DNA of 48,151 nucleotides from Leptospirales bacterium (GTDB lineage Bacteria > Spirochaetota > Leptospiria > Leptospirales > Leptonemataceae). This document shows, piece after piece, positions 17,047 to 26,387 of the stretch. The position numbers were made by a program, and so were the translations under genes. The stretch is taken from NCBI GenBank assembly GCA_019694685.1, contig JAIBBM010000032.1, positions 1 to 48,151 of the forward strand. Direction: 5' to 3'. Under the pieces are notes generated by a model. That model had not been told where the DNA came from. It saw only the letters and a list, made by a program, of their open reading frames with translations, and did no database searches. Numbering within the stretch: position 1 is the first letter of the stretch; every line of letters begins with the position of its first letter.

Positions 17047-17070
17047 GGCTGCGCATTCGTATGCGCAGCC
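17047..17070 (+). terminator. Intrinsic terminator-like hairpin after HiPIP
   Basis: GGCTGCGCAT and ATGCGCAGCC form a perfect 10-bp stem with a TCGT loop, followed by a pyrimidine-rich TCTCCTTCC. It starts 9 bp after the HiPIP stop and separates this gene from the cyclase. Confidence 0.7.
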
Positions 17071-17122
17071 TCTCCTTCCAAAAATATTCGCCATTGCGTC
17101 GGCATTTGATTTTTTCGAGTCT

Positions 17123-18982
17123 ATGACTCTGGCCGACTTACTTCAAAAATTTCCCTGGCCTGAACGATATCGCTCTCTGGGTCGTCCCCTCGAATGGTTC
17201 TGGAACTTTCGCGTTGCCATTCCGCGCGCAAAGCTATGGCCACTGATCATGGATACAAGCCGCTTCAATCGTTTGATGGAGCTTCCAGCCATGAACTTTG
17301 AAGAGAAGGATGGCATTCTCTATGGATCTTCTCGCAACGCAGGCTTCCATCTCGAATGGAAAGAGATTCCCTGGTCCTGGACTTCTGAACACACTCTCAC
17401 AAACGCTCGCGAATATTCAAAAGGTTTTGCTCATGTAGTCCGCGCCGTGTACGTTCTGGAGGAAGAATCCGCGGAAGCTGTGAATTTAACAGTGTACTTT
17501 GGCTGGATTCCAAGAAACTTCTTTGGAAGAGTACTTCTTTTCTTTGCAGGGTCATCGATTAAGAGAAGTTATGCGAAGGCGCTCGCCGCTATTGAGGCTT
17601 CTGTCAATGCTCCAGGCGCCACAAATCCCTTTGTGCCACCCGCGCCAACTCTATCGCCTTCTTCTTTGGCCAGATTGAATGAAATTCGCACCACGCTTCG
17701 ATCCAGCGGAGTGGATGAAGCCATCTCTGCCAGATTGGTTGATTACGTTCAGAATGGAGACGACCTTGATCTCTATAGAATTCGAGTCGGAGCTCTGGCG
17801 CGCATCTGGAATGTGGATCGACGCGCGCTTCTTCGAGGCTGTCTTCATGCAACGAGGGCCGGGCTATTGACCATGAGCTATGACATCATCTGCCCACATT
17901 GCAGAGGAGTTAGACAAGAAGTATCCACGTTAGGCGACGTTCCAGAGCGCGGAAATTGTGAAGTGTGCGAGATCGACTTTACGAATGAGTCTGAAGGTAT
18001 AGTGGAGATCACGTTTCATGTTCATCCTTCTATTCGCAGTGTCCCACGTGTATTTTTTTGCAGTGCAGAGCCGGCGCAGAAACGTCATATCAAATTGCAG
18101 CAGTATCTGGAACCAGGATCCAAACTGGACGCTGAATTGCCTCTGGCCACTGGTCGTTATCGCCTTCGCGTGAAAGGTTTTTCAAAGCCCGGTCTTTTGA
18201 TGGTGGGGCCGGATCCGGAAGGATTTGTGGAATGGACCGCAGAAGACAGGGAATTTCGCGCGGAATCGGGTCAGATGTCTCGCTTTTCTATCAAGAATCC
18301 AACAGAAAAAGGACAAACGTTCACTCTGGAAACTACGGAAAAAGATCCGGATGCTCTTTTGCCTGCAGCCCTTTTCAACTTACAGGAGTTTCACGATCTG
18401 TTTTCCGCAGAATCGTTGGCTGCGGACCTGCAGCTTGAGATAGGAGAGCAGACGATTCTGTTTACGGACATGGTTGGTTCTACCAGCTTTTACGCTTCCA
18501 GTGGAGATTCAAAAGCGTTTGTTGCGGTGAAGAAGCATTTTGAAGAAGTCTACAGGGAAGTGAGAGACGCAAACGGTGCTGTGATCAAGACGATAGGCGA
18601 CGCTGTGATGGCTTCTTTCGCAGACCCGGTCGACGCAATGCATGCGGCTGTTTCTCTTCAAAATAAATTTGGTCCTTCGTCGCCATCTCCAATTCGGCTT
18701 CGCGTTTCGATTCACACTGGCCAGTGCATCGCTGTGAATTTGAACAGCGGCATAGACTATTTTGGAACCACTGTGAATGTAGCGGCCAAAATCCAGAATG
18801 TAGCCGGTGCCGGGGAAATCGCATGTACTGCCCAGTTTCTCGCAAAGCCAGGAGTGCGCGCTTTCCTTTCCCAGCGTGGCCTGTCCGGCGAATCTATGCC
18901 CTACCGCATTCCAGGTCTTTCGGATACGTGGTCTCTGGAGCGATTCCGCATAACTGCTCCAGAAGTTGCGCGGAACGCTTGA
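17123..18982 (+). CDS. Class III adenylate cyclase with SRPBCC-like and zinc-ribbon regions (DUF5939 type)
   Basis: This 619-residue protein makes a cyclic nucleotide, most likely cAMP. An N-terminal SRPBCC/START-like region (about 1-165) precedes a middle part with a zinc ribbon, CPHC near 256 and CEVC near 280, of the kind grouped as DUF5939. The C-terminal cyclase domain has both metal Asp residues (ILFTDMVGS near 449; IKTIGDAVM near 490) and the adenine-selecting Lys in IKTIGD and Asp in IDYFG. The transition-state pair is Asn-x3-Lys (NVAAK, about 553-557) where most enzymes have Asn-x3-Arg. No membrane segment is seen, so it is cytosolic and may sense a lipid through the SRPBCC fold (inferred). 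A beta-propeller gene follows after 6 bp. Confidence 0.92.
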   Translation: MTLADLLQKFPWPERYRSLGRPLEWFWNFRVAIPRAKLWPLIMDTSRFNRLMELPAMNFEEKDGILYGSSRNAGFHLEWKEIPWSWTSEHTLTNAREYSKGFAHVVRAVYVLEEESAEAVNLTVYFGWIPRNFFGRVLLFFAGSSIKRSYAKALAAIEASVNAPGATNPFVPPAPTLSPSSLARLNEIRTTLRSSGVDEAISARLVDYVQNGDDLDLYRIRVGALARIWNVDRRALLRGCLHATRAGLLTMSYDIICPHCRGVRQEVSTLGDVPERGNCEVCEIDFTNESEGIVEITFHVHPSIRSVPRVFFCSAEPAQKRHIKLQQYLEPGSKLDAELPLATGRYRLRVKGFSKPGLLMVGPDPEGFVEWTAEDREFRAESGQMSRFSIKNPTEKGQTFTLETTEKDPDALLPAALFNLQEFHDLFSAESLAADLQLEIGEQTILFTDMVGSTSFYASSGDSKAFVAVKKHFEEVYREVRDANGAVIKTIGDAVMASFADPVDAMHAAVSLQNKFGPSSPSPIRLRVSIHTGQCIAVNLNSGIDYFGTTVNVAAKIQNVAGAGEIACTAQFLAKPGVRAFLSQRGLSGESMPYRIPGLSDTWSLERFRITAPEVARNA

Positions 18983-18988
18983 CATGAA

Positions 18989-20140
18989 TTGAGAACAGCG
19001 CTATCGAAGGGTATGCGCTGGCAATACTGTGCGCGTTGCAGTGCCCTTTGTATCGCGGTTTTCTCTACTGTTTGCTCATTTCCGGCTGGAAAGACATCTG
19101 GAGGGCTCCAATCGTTGTTGCTTGCGGATGCGCTCTTCCTGTCCGGAAGATTGCCGCGCTTTCTGTTCGCGACGACTAACACCGGGAACGTGATCTCAAG
19201 ATATAGAGTGGAGCCGCTCTCCGGTTACCTTACATTTCTGGGAACAACCCCTTCCGGAGGCACTTCACCCAGGGGCGCGTCCATTGATCCGACAGGAAGA
19301 TACTTAATGGTTGTAAACAATGGATCCACCAATGTATCATCCTATTCCATCAATCGTTTTGATGGTCAACTGACGTTAGTCGGCAATACCGCATCCGGGA
19401 TCAGTCCAATCAGTGCCTACTTTCTTCCGTCGGGCTCTTTTGCTTATGCGACAGATGCCGGCGGTGCCCCCTACGTGATGGGTTACACAATGAATTCTTC
19501 CACCGGTGTCCTGACTAATTTTGCAGTCGGAGCAACCGGTCTCAACGTCGGTCGTGGCGCGGTTTCTGATTCTGCCAGTCGCTTCCTGTACGTGGGCGAT
19601 TTTTCTGGCAATTTTGTTCGATCGTTCACAATCAATGCGAATGGAACTCTGACATCTTTGAACAGTGTGGCGACAGGTGTAAATCCTCACAGTCTGGCAA
19701 TGCATCCGGGCGGCCAGTACCTGTATGCGTCCTTGAATTCTGGTTCTCTGGTTGCGTTTCGAGTGGCCAGCGATGGTACAATATCTATGACCGCTACCGT
19801 AGCTGTTTCCGGAACCCCGCAGACAATTGCCATCGATCCACTCGGAAGATACGTCTACCTTGTAAACGCGACAGGCGGTGTGCTTTATGTATTCTCCATC
19901 GCAGATCCCACATCGCCTGTTTTATTATACACATTCGTTATGGGCCCGCAGGCCAACGCGGTCAGGGTCGACCCGTCGGGAAGATTCGTCTACATTCTGT
20001 GCGGCACCGGTTCAAATCAGATTTTTGCTTTGTATCTGGATCCATTCTGGGGTTTCAGCTTCCTTACCGCGCTCAGTACCGGGAGCAATGCAGGCGCAAT
20101 GGAAGGCATTGCGATTGCCTCTTACTCAATTTCAGAGTAG
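18989..20140 (+). CDS. Exported seven-bladed beta-propeller, lactonase-like
   Basis: After a hydrophobic N-terminal signal (CIAVFSTVCSF; possible lipoprotein Cys), the protein has about seven repeats of the form IDPTGRYLMVVN, IDPLGRYVYLVN and VDPSGRFVYIL. These are the strand pairs of the lactonase/YVTN-type beta-propeller. Such proteins may hydrolyse a lactone or act as binding scaffolds; no catalytic residue can be assigned by eye. The start is uncertain: TTG 18989 is 6 bp after the cyclase stop, while ATG 19013 follows GAAGGG with too short a spacer. It may be co-transcribed with the cyclase. The flagellar genes begin 92 bp downstream with their own strong ribosome site. Confidence 0.8.
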   Translation: MRTALSKGMRWQYCARCSALCIAVFSTVCSFPAGKTSGGLQSLLLADALFLSGRLPRFLFATTNTGNVISRYRVEPLSGYLTFLGTTPSGGTSPRGASIDPTGRYLMVVNNGSTNVSSYSINRFDGQLTLVGNTASGISPISAYFLPSGSFAYATDAGGAPYVMGYTMNSSTGVLTNFAVGATGLNVGRGAVSDSASRFLYVGDFSGNFVRSFTINANGTLTSLNSVATGVNPHSLAMHPGGQYLYASLNSGSLVAFRVASDGTISMTATVAVSGTPQTIAIDPLGRYVYLVNATGGVLYVFSIADPTSPVLLYTFVMGPQANAVRVDPSGRFVYILCGTGSNQIFALYLDPFWGFSFLTALSTGSNAGAMEGIAIASYSISE

Positions 20141-20222
20141 AATTCACAGGGTTTTTTAATCATCTTTTGCGCTGAATGTCCGACACGTTCGATAGACACG
20201 AATCGCTCGTGCCATGCACGGC

Positions 20223-20228
20223 GGGAGG
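20223..20228 (+). promoter_or_regulatory. Ribosome binding site of flgK
   Basis: GGGAGG sits 4 bases before ATG 20233 and decides the start against an in-frame upstream ATG at 20176. The GGA core in this leader would also allow CsrA binding, which is an inference only. Confidence 0.8.
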
Positions 20229-20232
20229 ACAT

Positions 20233-22167
20233 ATGGGTTCTACATTCGGCGGCCTCGAAATCGGAAGGAAGGGCCTGGTTGCGCACCAGACTGCCCTGAA
20301 CACGACTGGCCACAACATATCGAATGCCGACAACAACGGTTATTCCCGCCAGCGCGTCACCATGGAAGCGGCAGATCCACTGTATGAGCCTTCTTTGAAT
20401 CGTGCTTCCGGTCCCGGGCAAATTGGCCAGGGCGGAAGTGTTTCGCGCATTGAAAGAGTGCGCGATGCATTCTACGACGATCAAATCATAGACGCAACCA
20501 ATCGTCAGAATTACTGGGATGCTTCTACCAACTACCTGGGACAAATGGAGACGATCTTTGCTGAGCCATCCGACAACACTCTTCGCTCCTTGACTGAGAA
20601 ATTCTGGGCCAGCTGGCAGGATCTTGCAAACTATCCGTCCGACGCAGCTCACAGGTCTGTGGTCGCAGAAAGAGGAAATGGCCTCATCACTCGCATTCAC
20701 GACATTCATGACAAACTGGGGCAACTTCGCATTCGCGCAAACAACGAGATCGTAGCGGACGTGGACATCCTCAATTCGCTTGCCGGTGAGGTGCGTGACC
20801 TCAATGAAAAAATTCTGAAGCTCGAAGCCCTGGGAGATGAGCCAAACGATCTGAAAGACAAGCGCGACGCAGTCATAGAGAAGATGTCCGGAATTGCCAA
20901 CATTAAAGTAGGGCGAGGAGACCGTGACGAGGTATTCGTATTCATTGGCGAACAGACAATGGTTCAGGGCTCCATCCTGCGCAAAATCAAAGCGGAAGTA
21001 GATCCAGCGAACGAAGGTTATGCGAAGGTTGTTTGGGAGCACAATAGCAGAGATGTGATTCTTGGCGGCGGACACCTTTCCGGCCTTCTTGAAATGCGCG
21101 ACCATGCAATTGTAGAGCGCATGGATCAGAACAGTCTTTTTGCAGTCAATCTGGCGGATATCGTCAACGAAATCCACAGAGATGGTTTTGGAATCAACGG
21201 AACCACAAACAAAGATTTCTTTCAGATCAGGAACCTGAGCCCCGGATCAGACGGAAACTACCAGCTCCAGAATGCACGCGCGAATGTGGATCTCAATGGA
21301 GATGGAACGGCTGAACTCACTGCGATCTTTCGCACAACAGGCGCGAACTCCGTGGATCCAAGCAAGAAGATCGGCGTGGATGGAACCATCACATTCTTCA
21401 AGAATGATGCGCAGAACACTCCGGTTCGCATCGACTATCGTCGTGATCAGACTCTCAATGAGATCATAAAGAAAATAAACGATGCGGACGGTGGTGTTGT
21501 GGCATACATGAACCACGACAATCAGCTTTCCATCAAGGCAACTCTCGCAAGCGATGATAGAAGAACCAATTTCATGATTCGCCACCTCGAGGATTCCGGA
21601 GAACTTCTCGTTGGATACGCCGGAGTGCTCGCGTCTTCAGGGGAAGCGGGTGCATTTGATTTTAGAAGAGTCAATGAGATCCAGAAACTGCGTGCGCCGC
21701 TTCAGGACATTGCGTTTACTCCAAGTTTCTATCCTGCGGGACAGATTTCTCTGTCTTCTGACATTGTTCGTGATCCATCCAACATTGCTGCCGCTCGCGG
21801 ACGTGACCTTGGTGGAACAGGGGATTACAATACTCCGAATGGAGCCGCAGACGGTTCCAATGCGCTGTTGATTGCCGCGGGTCTCAAGCAGGACAAGAAG
21901 ATGTTCGGGCATGAGGAGACAGTTGATAATTTTTACAATGCGTTGATTGCGAAGCTCGGAACACAGGCTCGCACCGCGGAAGACGCAGCCATGCGTCAGA
22001 AAGAGAACCTCACTCAACTGGGCAATTTCAGACAGAGCGTGATGGGTGTGAACATGGATGAAGAAATGTCAAACATGGTGCAATTCCAGCAGAGCTACCA
22101 GGCTTCTGCGCGCGTGATCAACACTATGAACGAAATGGTAGAAACTCTACTGAAGCTGGGCGTGTAA
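20233..22167 (+). CDS. flgK: Flagellar hook-associated protein 1 FlgK
   Basis: FlgK forms the first hook-filament junction ring. The N-terminal D0 region has the axial-protein signature [21 protein letters not shown] (about residues 20-40), and the C-terminus ends in the paired helix [18 protein letters not shown] that packs with it. The length of 644 residues fits a spirochaetal FlgK. The frame runs upstream to 20176, but the GGGAGG box and family alignment favour ATG 20233. flgL starts two bases after the stop, so the two are in one operon with fliW and csrA. In spirochaetes the product joins hook and periplasmic filament. Confidence 0.96.
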   Translation: MGSTFGGLEIGRKGLVAHQTALNTTGHNISNADNNGYSRQRVTMEAADPLYEPSLNRASGPGQIGQGGSVSRIERVRDAFYDDQIIDATNRQNYWDASTNYLGQMETIFAEPSDNTLRSLTEKFWASWQDLANYPSDAAHRSVVAERGNGLITRIHDIHDKLGQLRIRANNEIVADVDILNSLAGEVRDLNEKILKLEALGDEPNDLKDKRDAVIEKMSGIANIKVGRGDRDEVFVFIGEQTMVQGSILRKIKAEVDPANEGYAKVVWEHNSRDVILGGGHLSGLLEMRDHAIVERMDQNSLFAVNLADIVNEIHRDGFGINGTTNKDFFQIRNLSPGSDGNYQLQNARANVDLNGDGTAELTAIFRTTGANSVDPSKKIGVDGTITFFKNDAQNTPVRIDYRRDQTLNEIIKKINDADGGVVAYMNHDNQLSIKATLASDDRRTNFMIRHLEDSGELLVGYAGVLASSGEAGAFDFRRVNEIQKLRAPLQDIAFTPSFYPAGQISLSSDIVRDPSNIAAARGRDLGGTGDYNTPNGAADGSNALLIAAGLKQDKKMFGHEETVDNFYNALIAKLGTQARTAEDAAMRQKENLTQLGNFRQSVMGVNMDEEMSNMVQFQQSYQASARVINTMNEMVETLLKLGV

Positions 22168-22168
22168 T

Positions 22169-23437
22169 ATGATGCGAATAACGGACCTGATGAAAAACAA
22201 TACGCTGGTTTCCAATGTGAACCGGCATCAATATGAAATGGACAAAGTCCAGAATCAACTGGCCACGGGCCAGCGCATTCGGCAACCAAGCGATGATCCT
22301 GGAGCCGCCACCAATCAGATGTTCTTTCGCACTCGGGTGGAAGAGCTCGATCAGTTCCAGGCCAACATCGAGGACGGTCATTCTCGTCTGATGCTCATGG
22401 ACGGCGAACTCGATCGTGTGGGAGCGATTTTTCAGCGTGTTCGAGTGCTCGCGGTGCAGGCTTCCAACGGGATCTATCAAGGCGACAATGCTTTTGAATT
22501 GAAGAATGCAATGGCCAAAGAGATCGACCAGCATCTTAGAGCGCTCATTGACATTGCCAATGGCCGCGATGCTGTGGGGCGTCCCATGTTCGGCGGCGAC
22601 ATTGTAGAGCGCATGCCGTTTGAACCAGTGGTCTCCAACATTCGCGGAGGCAAGGGCATCGAGTTAGACAACATGATCGTGGGAGTTGAGTACCGCGGAA
22701 ACATTGGCCAGCAACTTCGTGAAGTGGAACGCTCTCAGTACATTGATGTAAATTTGCCCGGAAACAAAGTTTTCTGGGGAACGAACATGACTGTGACCGG
22801 CTCCGTTGACAATTCCGGCTATCGGGCCACCACAGATCAGGTCTTTAAGATCGACGGACAAACGATTCGTGTCGCTGCCGGAGATACGATAGACGACATC
22901 ATCGACAAAATCAACAACGCAAGCCTGGAAGTGAAAGCTTCTAAAATTGGACAGGACTTTGCATCTCTTCATACTACCAATCCTCACCAGGTCTGGCTGG
23001 AAGACATAGAAGGCGGAACTGTTCTTCGCGACATTGGCCTGATCAATCCGGACAAAGCCAATCCGCCCAACAACTTCGCAGAGACTGCGCGTGTTTCGGG
23101 GTTGAGCGTATTTGATGTATTGATCAAACTTCGCAACGACATGATTGCAGGTGACCAGCTGGAAATTTCAGGGCGTGATCTTGGAAACCTGGATGAAGGA
23201 CTCAATAACATTCTGCGTTATCGCGCGGAAGTAGGTGCGCGCCAGAATCGTATGGACGAACACGAAAAGCGCGTTGTATGGGATCAGACTTATATGACGG
23301 AACTGTTGTCCAAGAGCGAGGGCGTGGATATGCCCGAAGCGATTGTCAATCTGAAGTATCTCGAAGCGGTTCATCAGTATGCGTTGAACATTGGAGCTCG
23401 CTTGATGAAGCCGACTCTGATGGATTTCATGAGATAA
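22169..23437 (+). CDS. flgL: Flagellar hook-associated protein 3 FlgL
   Basis: FlgL is the second hook-filament junction protein and is related to flagellin. The N-terminus (MRITDLMKNNTLVSNVN, then QLATGQRIRQPSDDPGAA) and the C-terminal helix ending NIGARLMKPTLMDFM match the flagellin-like D0 helices that pair in the assembled ring. The 422-residue length fits the longer spirochaetal form. ATG 22169 and ATG 22172 are adjacent in-frame choices. The gene begins two bases after flgK and is followed 10 bp later by fliW, consistent with one transcript. No defect is seen. Confidence 0.95.
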   Translation: MMRITDLMKNNTLVSNVNRHQYEMDKVQNQLATGQRIRQPSDDPGAATNQMFFRTRVEELDQFQANIEDGHSRLMLMDGELDRVGAIFQRVRVLAVQASNGIYQGDNAFELKNAMAKEIDQHLRALIDIANGRDAVGRPMFGGDIVERMPFEPVVSNIRGGKGIELDNMIVGVEYRGNIGQQLREVERSQYIDVNLPGNKVFWGTNMTVTGSVDNSGYRATTDQVFKIDGQTIRVAAGDTIDDIIDKINNASLEVKASKIGQDFASLHTTNPHQVWLEDIEGGTVLRDIGLINPDKANPPNNFAETARVSGLSVFDVLIKLRNDMIAGDQLEISGRDLGNLDEGLNNILRYRAEVGARQNRMDEHEKRVVWDQTYMTELLSKSEGVDMPEAIVNLKYLEAVHQYALNIGARLMKPTLMDFMR

Positions 23438-23447
23438 GGAATTTAGA

Positions 23448-23900
23448 ATGACAAAGACCGGACGCACACTCGAAACCAAAGCACTCGGGAAGATTACTCT
23501 GGATCCCGAACAACTGTTGAGTTTTCCCGAAGGGCTGTACGGTTTTCGCGACTTTCATGAATTCGCGCTCGTAGAAGAAAGTGCAGAAAACCCTTTTAAA
23601 TGGCTGCAATCTACGTCTGATCCGGCACTGGCATTCATCGTCATTCAACCTGAATTGATCCTGAGTGGCTACAGACCGGAAGTGGCTCGCGAAGATTTGC
23701 AGTCGATTGGACTATCCGGCGTAGATGAATCGCTTGTGTTCTTGATCGTAACGATTCCTGAAAACGATCCGGAAAGCATGACTGCCAATTTGCAGGGTCC
23801 CGTTCTAATAAACAAGACCACCAAACAGGGCCGTCAGGCGATCTCCATGAACGAAAAGCATGTGGTTCGCCTTCCTGTCCTTTCGCAGGTGGATGCCTGA
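23448..23900 (+). CDS. fliW: Flagellar assembly factor FliW
   Basis: FliW binds flagellin and, when free, binds CsrA and relieves its translational repression. This links filament assembly to flagellin synthesis. The 150-residue protein has the family core [30 protein letters not shown] and the C-terminal [18 protein letters not shown] precedes the ATG by 7 bases. The stop overlaps the csrA start (TGATG), so FliW and its partner CsrA are made in a coupled way, an arrangement common in spirochaetes and Bacillota. Confidence 0.96.
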   Translation: MTKTGRTLETKALGKITLDPEQLLSFPEGLYGFRDFHEFALVEESAENPFKWLQSTSDPALAFIVIQPELILSGYRPEVAREDLQSIGLSGVDESLVFLIVTIPENDPESMTANLQGPVLINKTTKQGRQAISMNEKHVVRLPVLSQVDA

Positions 23901-24136
23901 TGCTTGTTCTTGCAAGAAAGATAAACGAATCCATCATGATAGGTGACGACATTGAGATCGTCGTCGTGGATATCAAAGGGGACCAGATCAAGCTTGGAAT
24001 TCGCGCGCCGCGCAGCGTTTCCGTTCATCGAGCTGAGATATTCAAGGAAATCCAGGAGCAGAACAAGAAGGCAGTGGAAAGTGCGCCGCAATCACTTGGC
24101 AAACTCAAGAACCTCCTGGACAAGAAGAAACAATAG
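23900..24136 (+). CDS. csrA: Carbon storage regulator CsrA
   Basis: CsrA is an RNA-binding dimer that represses or stabilises mRNAs with GGA motifs near the ribosome site. The 78-residue protein begins [20 protein letters not shown] and contains the RNA-contacting segment [15 protein letters not shown]; its basic C-terminal tail ([11 protein letters not shown]) is a little long. The ATG shares a base with the fliW stop. It is expected to act on flagellar transcripts, possibly including those of this operon, and to be held by FliW. A small secreted-protein gene begins 22 bp later. Confidence 0.97.
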   Translation: MLVLARKINESIMIGDDIEIVVVDIKGDQIKLGIRAPRSVSVHRAEIFKEIQEQNKKAVESAPQSLGKLKNLLDKKKQ

Positions 24137-24158
24137 TCGCCATACGGTCTGAGGTCTC

Positions 24159-24512
24159 TTGCGCGCCGTCCTTTTCATCTTCTTGTCCTGTTTCTCCGCG
24201 ACGCTGGGCGCAGAGCCAGACGGATCGAAGATGGACGCGCATACTTCCATCAACTATCGCATTACAAATAGAAAGTACGTAAGCCATATCTTATTGGAAA
24301 GGTCTGGCGGAATCAACTATGTAACTCTCCTGACAACGCATCCCATGCAGTGGGCATTTCACTCTGAATCGCACGCGCTGAAATATGCGTGCGGCAAGAT
24401 TCCTGATTGCATGGACTTGATGAGTCGCCTGGATGAATGTTTGAACGCAGGTAAGAATCTAAATCTTCACCTGGACGGTGAACGAATCATTGAAATCCAG
24501 GTTTACGAGTAG
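24159..24512 (+). CDS. Small secreted protein of unknown function
   Basis: The 117-residue protein starts at TTG 24159, supported by GAGG at 24151-24154. A signal peptide (LRAVLFIFLSCFSATLGA) is followed by a mature domain with two Cys in YACGKIPDC that could form a disulfide, and a C-terminal strand GERIIEIQVYE. I do not recognise the family. It lies 22 bp after csrA in the same direction, so it may be the last gene of the flagellar unit and could be a periplasmic protein near the filament. That link rests on position only. It converges on a lipoprotein gene 4 bp away. Confidence 0.7.
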   Translation: MRAVLFIFLSCFSATLGAEPDGSKMDAHTSINYRITNRKYVSHILLERSGGINYVTLLTTHPMQWAFHSESHALKYACGKIPDCMDLMSRLDECLNAGKNLNLHLDGERIIEIQVYE

Positions 24513-24516
24513 CGCG

Positions 24517-25377
24517 TCACTTCAGGCAGCGCGTCCAGGTATCTATCTCTTCATCCCAAATCGCAATCTGCAACGCTATCGTCAGTACGTCCAGGATCAT
24601 TGTGAATGGATAGAGAGGTAACAGGTAGTAACGATTCTTTTCCCGCGACATGGACACATAGGGTACGTAGATCAATGCGGTCTCTGAACCTGCTGGCCGA
24701 ACTCCATCAAAGAGCTTGAGTGCCATGTTACCATCTGGCCGGATAAAGTAGATGCCCACCGCTCCAGAGAGTTGCCTCAAAGGTTGTTCCTTCCATTGAG
24801 TTGAGTTTTCTGCCTTTCCAGATGCAATCGGCACGAAAGGTGTTTCCCGGGTTCCGTTGTAGATGCCAAATTCTCCGGGACCTGCGCGACGCAGTTCGAG
24901 AACGGCCCCGTTCTCAAGAGTTGCGCGAATTCTGGTTTGATTTTCGTCTGTTTCAAGTTTCGCTACGCGGGCAGCCGGAACATCTGCCGCAACAGGCCTG
25001 GACTTCATTGCGGTCATGGATACACTTTGAGTGGAAAAAAATAGCGTGCCGGCGGTTTCAAAGGAGCCTGTTGGACCCTTCGCCTTGCAGCCGTCCGTGA
25101 TGTTCGTCTCCCACACTTTCTGAGTTTCGAAAATGCTCAACGTTTCGGATGACATTGCGTAGCTGCGACTGGAATCGCCTGTTACTTTGATCTGTCTGGT
25201 TGTGCGTGGAGATTGAGCGCAGAAGACGAACGAATTTCCGGAAGCTTCAAGGTCGTGGATGTCCTGAGCATGCTCGAAATCGTAACCATCCGGAAATGCC
25301 ATCGTGTGCAAAGCGGTCGTGATGCATGCAGTCTGGTGCAGTGTGACCGCTAGAATGGCGGCATTGAGCAGTCTCAT
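24517..25377 (-). CDS. Putative lipoprotein, uncharacterised
   Basis: This is a 286-residue protein with a signal ending at LHQTACITT, a lipobox-like Cys near residue 18. The mature part is mixed beta-type with charged strands (GSFETAGTLFFST, RIRATLENGAVLELRRAG). It has a hydrophobic segment near the C-terminus (about 255-272, LLPLYPFTMILDVLTIALQI), resembling lipoproteins that have a Tyr/Pro-rich patch and a late hydrophobic helix. I do not recognise a family. It is convergent with the post-csrA gene and divergent from the next small lipoprotein gene with an 86-bp spacer. The frame is intact. Confidence 0.75.
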   Translation of the reverse strand: MRLLNAAILAVTLHQTACITTALHTMAFPDGYDFEHAQDIHDLEASGNSFVFCAQSPRTTRQIKVTGDSSRSYAMSSETLSIFETQKVWETNITDGCKAKGPTGSFETAGTLFFSTQSVSMTAMKSRPVAADVPAARVAKLETDENQTRIRATLENGAVLELRRAGPGEFGIYNGTRETPFVPIASGKAENSTQWKEQPLRQLSGAVGIYFIRPDGNMALKLFDGVRPAGSETALIYVPYVSMSREKNRYYLLPLYPFTMILDVLTIALQIAIWDEEIDTWTRCLK

Positions 25378-25463
25378 GATGTCTCAACGAGAGTCTTGCT
25401 CGTGCCCTGTCAATGCACAATCGATTGCTTGCCTGCCGCGAGTGGTGTGGCTTTCTTGCACAT

Positions 25464-25982
25464 ATGCGAAACCTTTTCATCCTGGCGGTGCTTGCTTTTT
25501 TCTCCATGTGCACTCCCGCGAAGAAGAACGGAGGTAACTCAGTAGATCCGGGTGGGAAGTTTGATTTTCAGGTGCAGTATCTTTACTCAGGCGAAACGTT
25601 CTACGACACCTTGATCATTCGCGATCGTACCATGGTACGCAAGTATTTCAACGATGACGGGAAGAAGTGCGCGAAAGCGCAAAGATCACCGTGCTGGGTG
25701 GAATCAGAGCTCGAAAGTGCAACGGCAACTCTGACTGCAGAAGAATTGGCCTCGTTGAAGAGTCTGGTAGAGGAAACCAATTTCATGGTTTCTGATCCGG
25801 ACCCACACGGTCTTACTGGCAAGGGCCGGTTCTACGCATACATCATCACAGTGAACCATAAGAGCGTAGAGCATCGCGTAGTTATGGGGGAGTTTCCAGG
25901 TTCAGCAGACGCGCCTCCTGCATCGCGACGAATCTATCTTCGCCTCCTGGATCTTGCCAAAGCAAAGTCCCTCGGGAATTAA
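25464..25982 (+). CDS. Small lipoprotein, uncharacterised
   Basis: From ATG 25464 the protein is 172 residues and starts with a compact lipoprotein signal, MRNLFILAVLAFFSMCTP, with the lipobox Cys at 16. The frame is open upstream to 25413, but that start would bury the signal sequence. The mature domain has a Cys pair (KKCAKAQRSPCWV) and later strands RFYAYIITVN and VEHRVVMGEF. The layout (strand, EELASLKSLVEE helix, strands) looks like a small periplasmic domain I cannot name. It is divergent from the 286-residue lipoprotein. A GC-rich non-coding block begins directly after its stop. Confidence 0.75.
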   Translation: MRNLFILAVLAFFSMCTPAKKNGGNSVDPGGKFDFQVQYLYSGETFYDTLIIRDRTMVRKYFNDDGKKCAKAQRSPCWVESELESATATLTAEELASLKSLVEETNFMVSDPDPHGLTGKGRFYAYIITVNHKSVEHRVVMGEFPGSADAPPASRRIYLRLLDLAKAKSLGN

Positions 25983-25984
25983 TC

Positions 25985-26310
25985 GCCTCGTGCGGCCTCC
26001 GCGCGGAGAATCCGCCGCAGGTGCCGGGATACAGTCCATCCTCGCGCGCGCTGTTGCGACGCTCGGACGCTCCGAACGCCGCTGTGGACCGCACCCCGGC
26101 ACAACGGCATAAGCCGCGCTGGACCTGCGAGCCTTTCATTTTGCGCGCGCGGACCACGCTCCTTCAGGCTTCGCGTTCGCTTCGGTCTCGCTTTGCGAGA
26201 CTGCTTCGCACCTTGCGGATCGTTGGCCGGAAGTTGTTCGAGTGCCAACAATGCCGTGTAACGTCAGGCTAAGAGGAGCACATATCCGCCTGTGGCGGAT
26301 TTGAATAGAT
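25985..26310. repeat. GC-rich, hairpin-dense non-coding block, possible dispersed repeat
   Basis: This stretch between genes is richer in GC and CpG than its surroundings and is full of inverted repeats. I see CTCCGCGCGGAG as a perfect palindrome (about 26000-26011), GTGCCGGG paired with CCCGGCAC about 70 bases later, GTCTCGC-TTT-GCGAGAC (about 26188-26204), and ATCCGCC-TGT-GGCGGAT at 26284-26300. Open frames on both strands here are Arg/Ser/Pro-rich and look non-coding. It may be a dispersed intergenic repeat, an RNA, or the folded recombination site of a gene cassette. I cannot show copies elsewhere from one window. The rest of the gap, to 26387, shows nothing further. Confidence 0.45.
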
Positions 26311-26387
26311 GGGCGACGTGGAGTTTGTTGCGAGGAACATAAGTCCTTCTGCGACGCCGCTTCATCCGAAAACTTGCCCGATTGTCC

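Noticed and set aside
20122..21177. Long minus-strand open frame (351 codons) opposite flgK
   Set aside because: FlgK on the plus strand has clear family motifs; the antisense frame has no recognisable domain and is a codon-bias shadow.
25882..26251. Short Arg-rich open frames on the minus strand in the GC-rich block
   Set aside because: Composition is dominated by Arg, Ser, Ala and Pro from GC-rich hairpins; no ribosome site or fold is evident.
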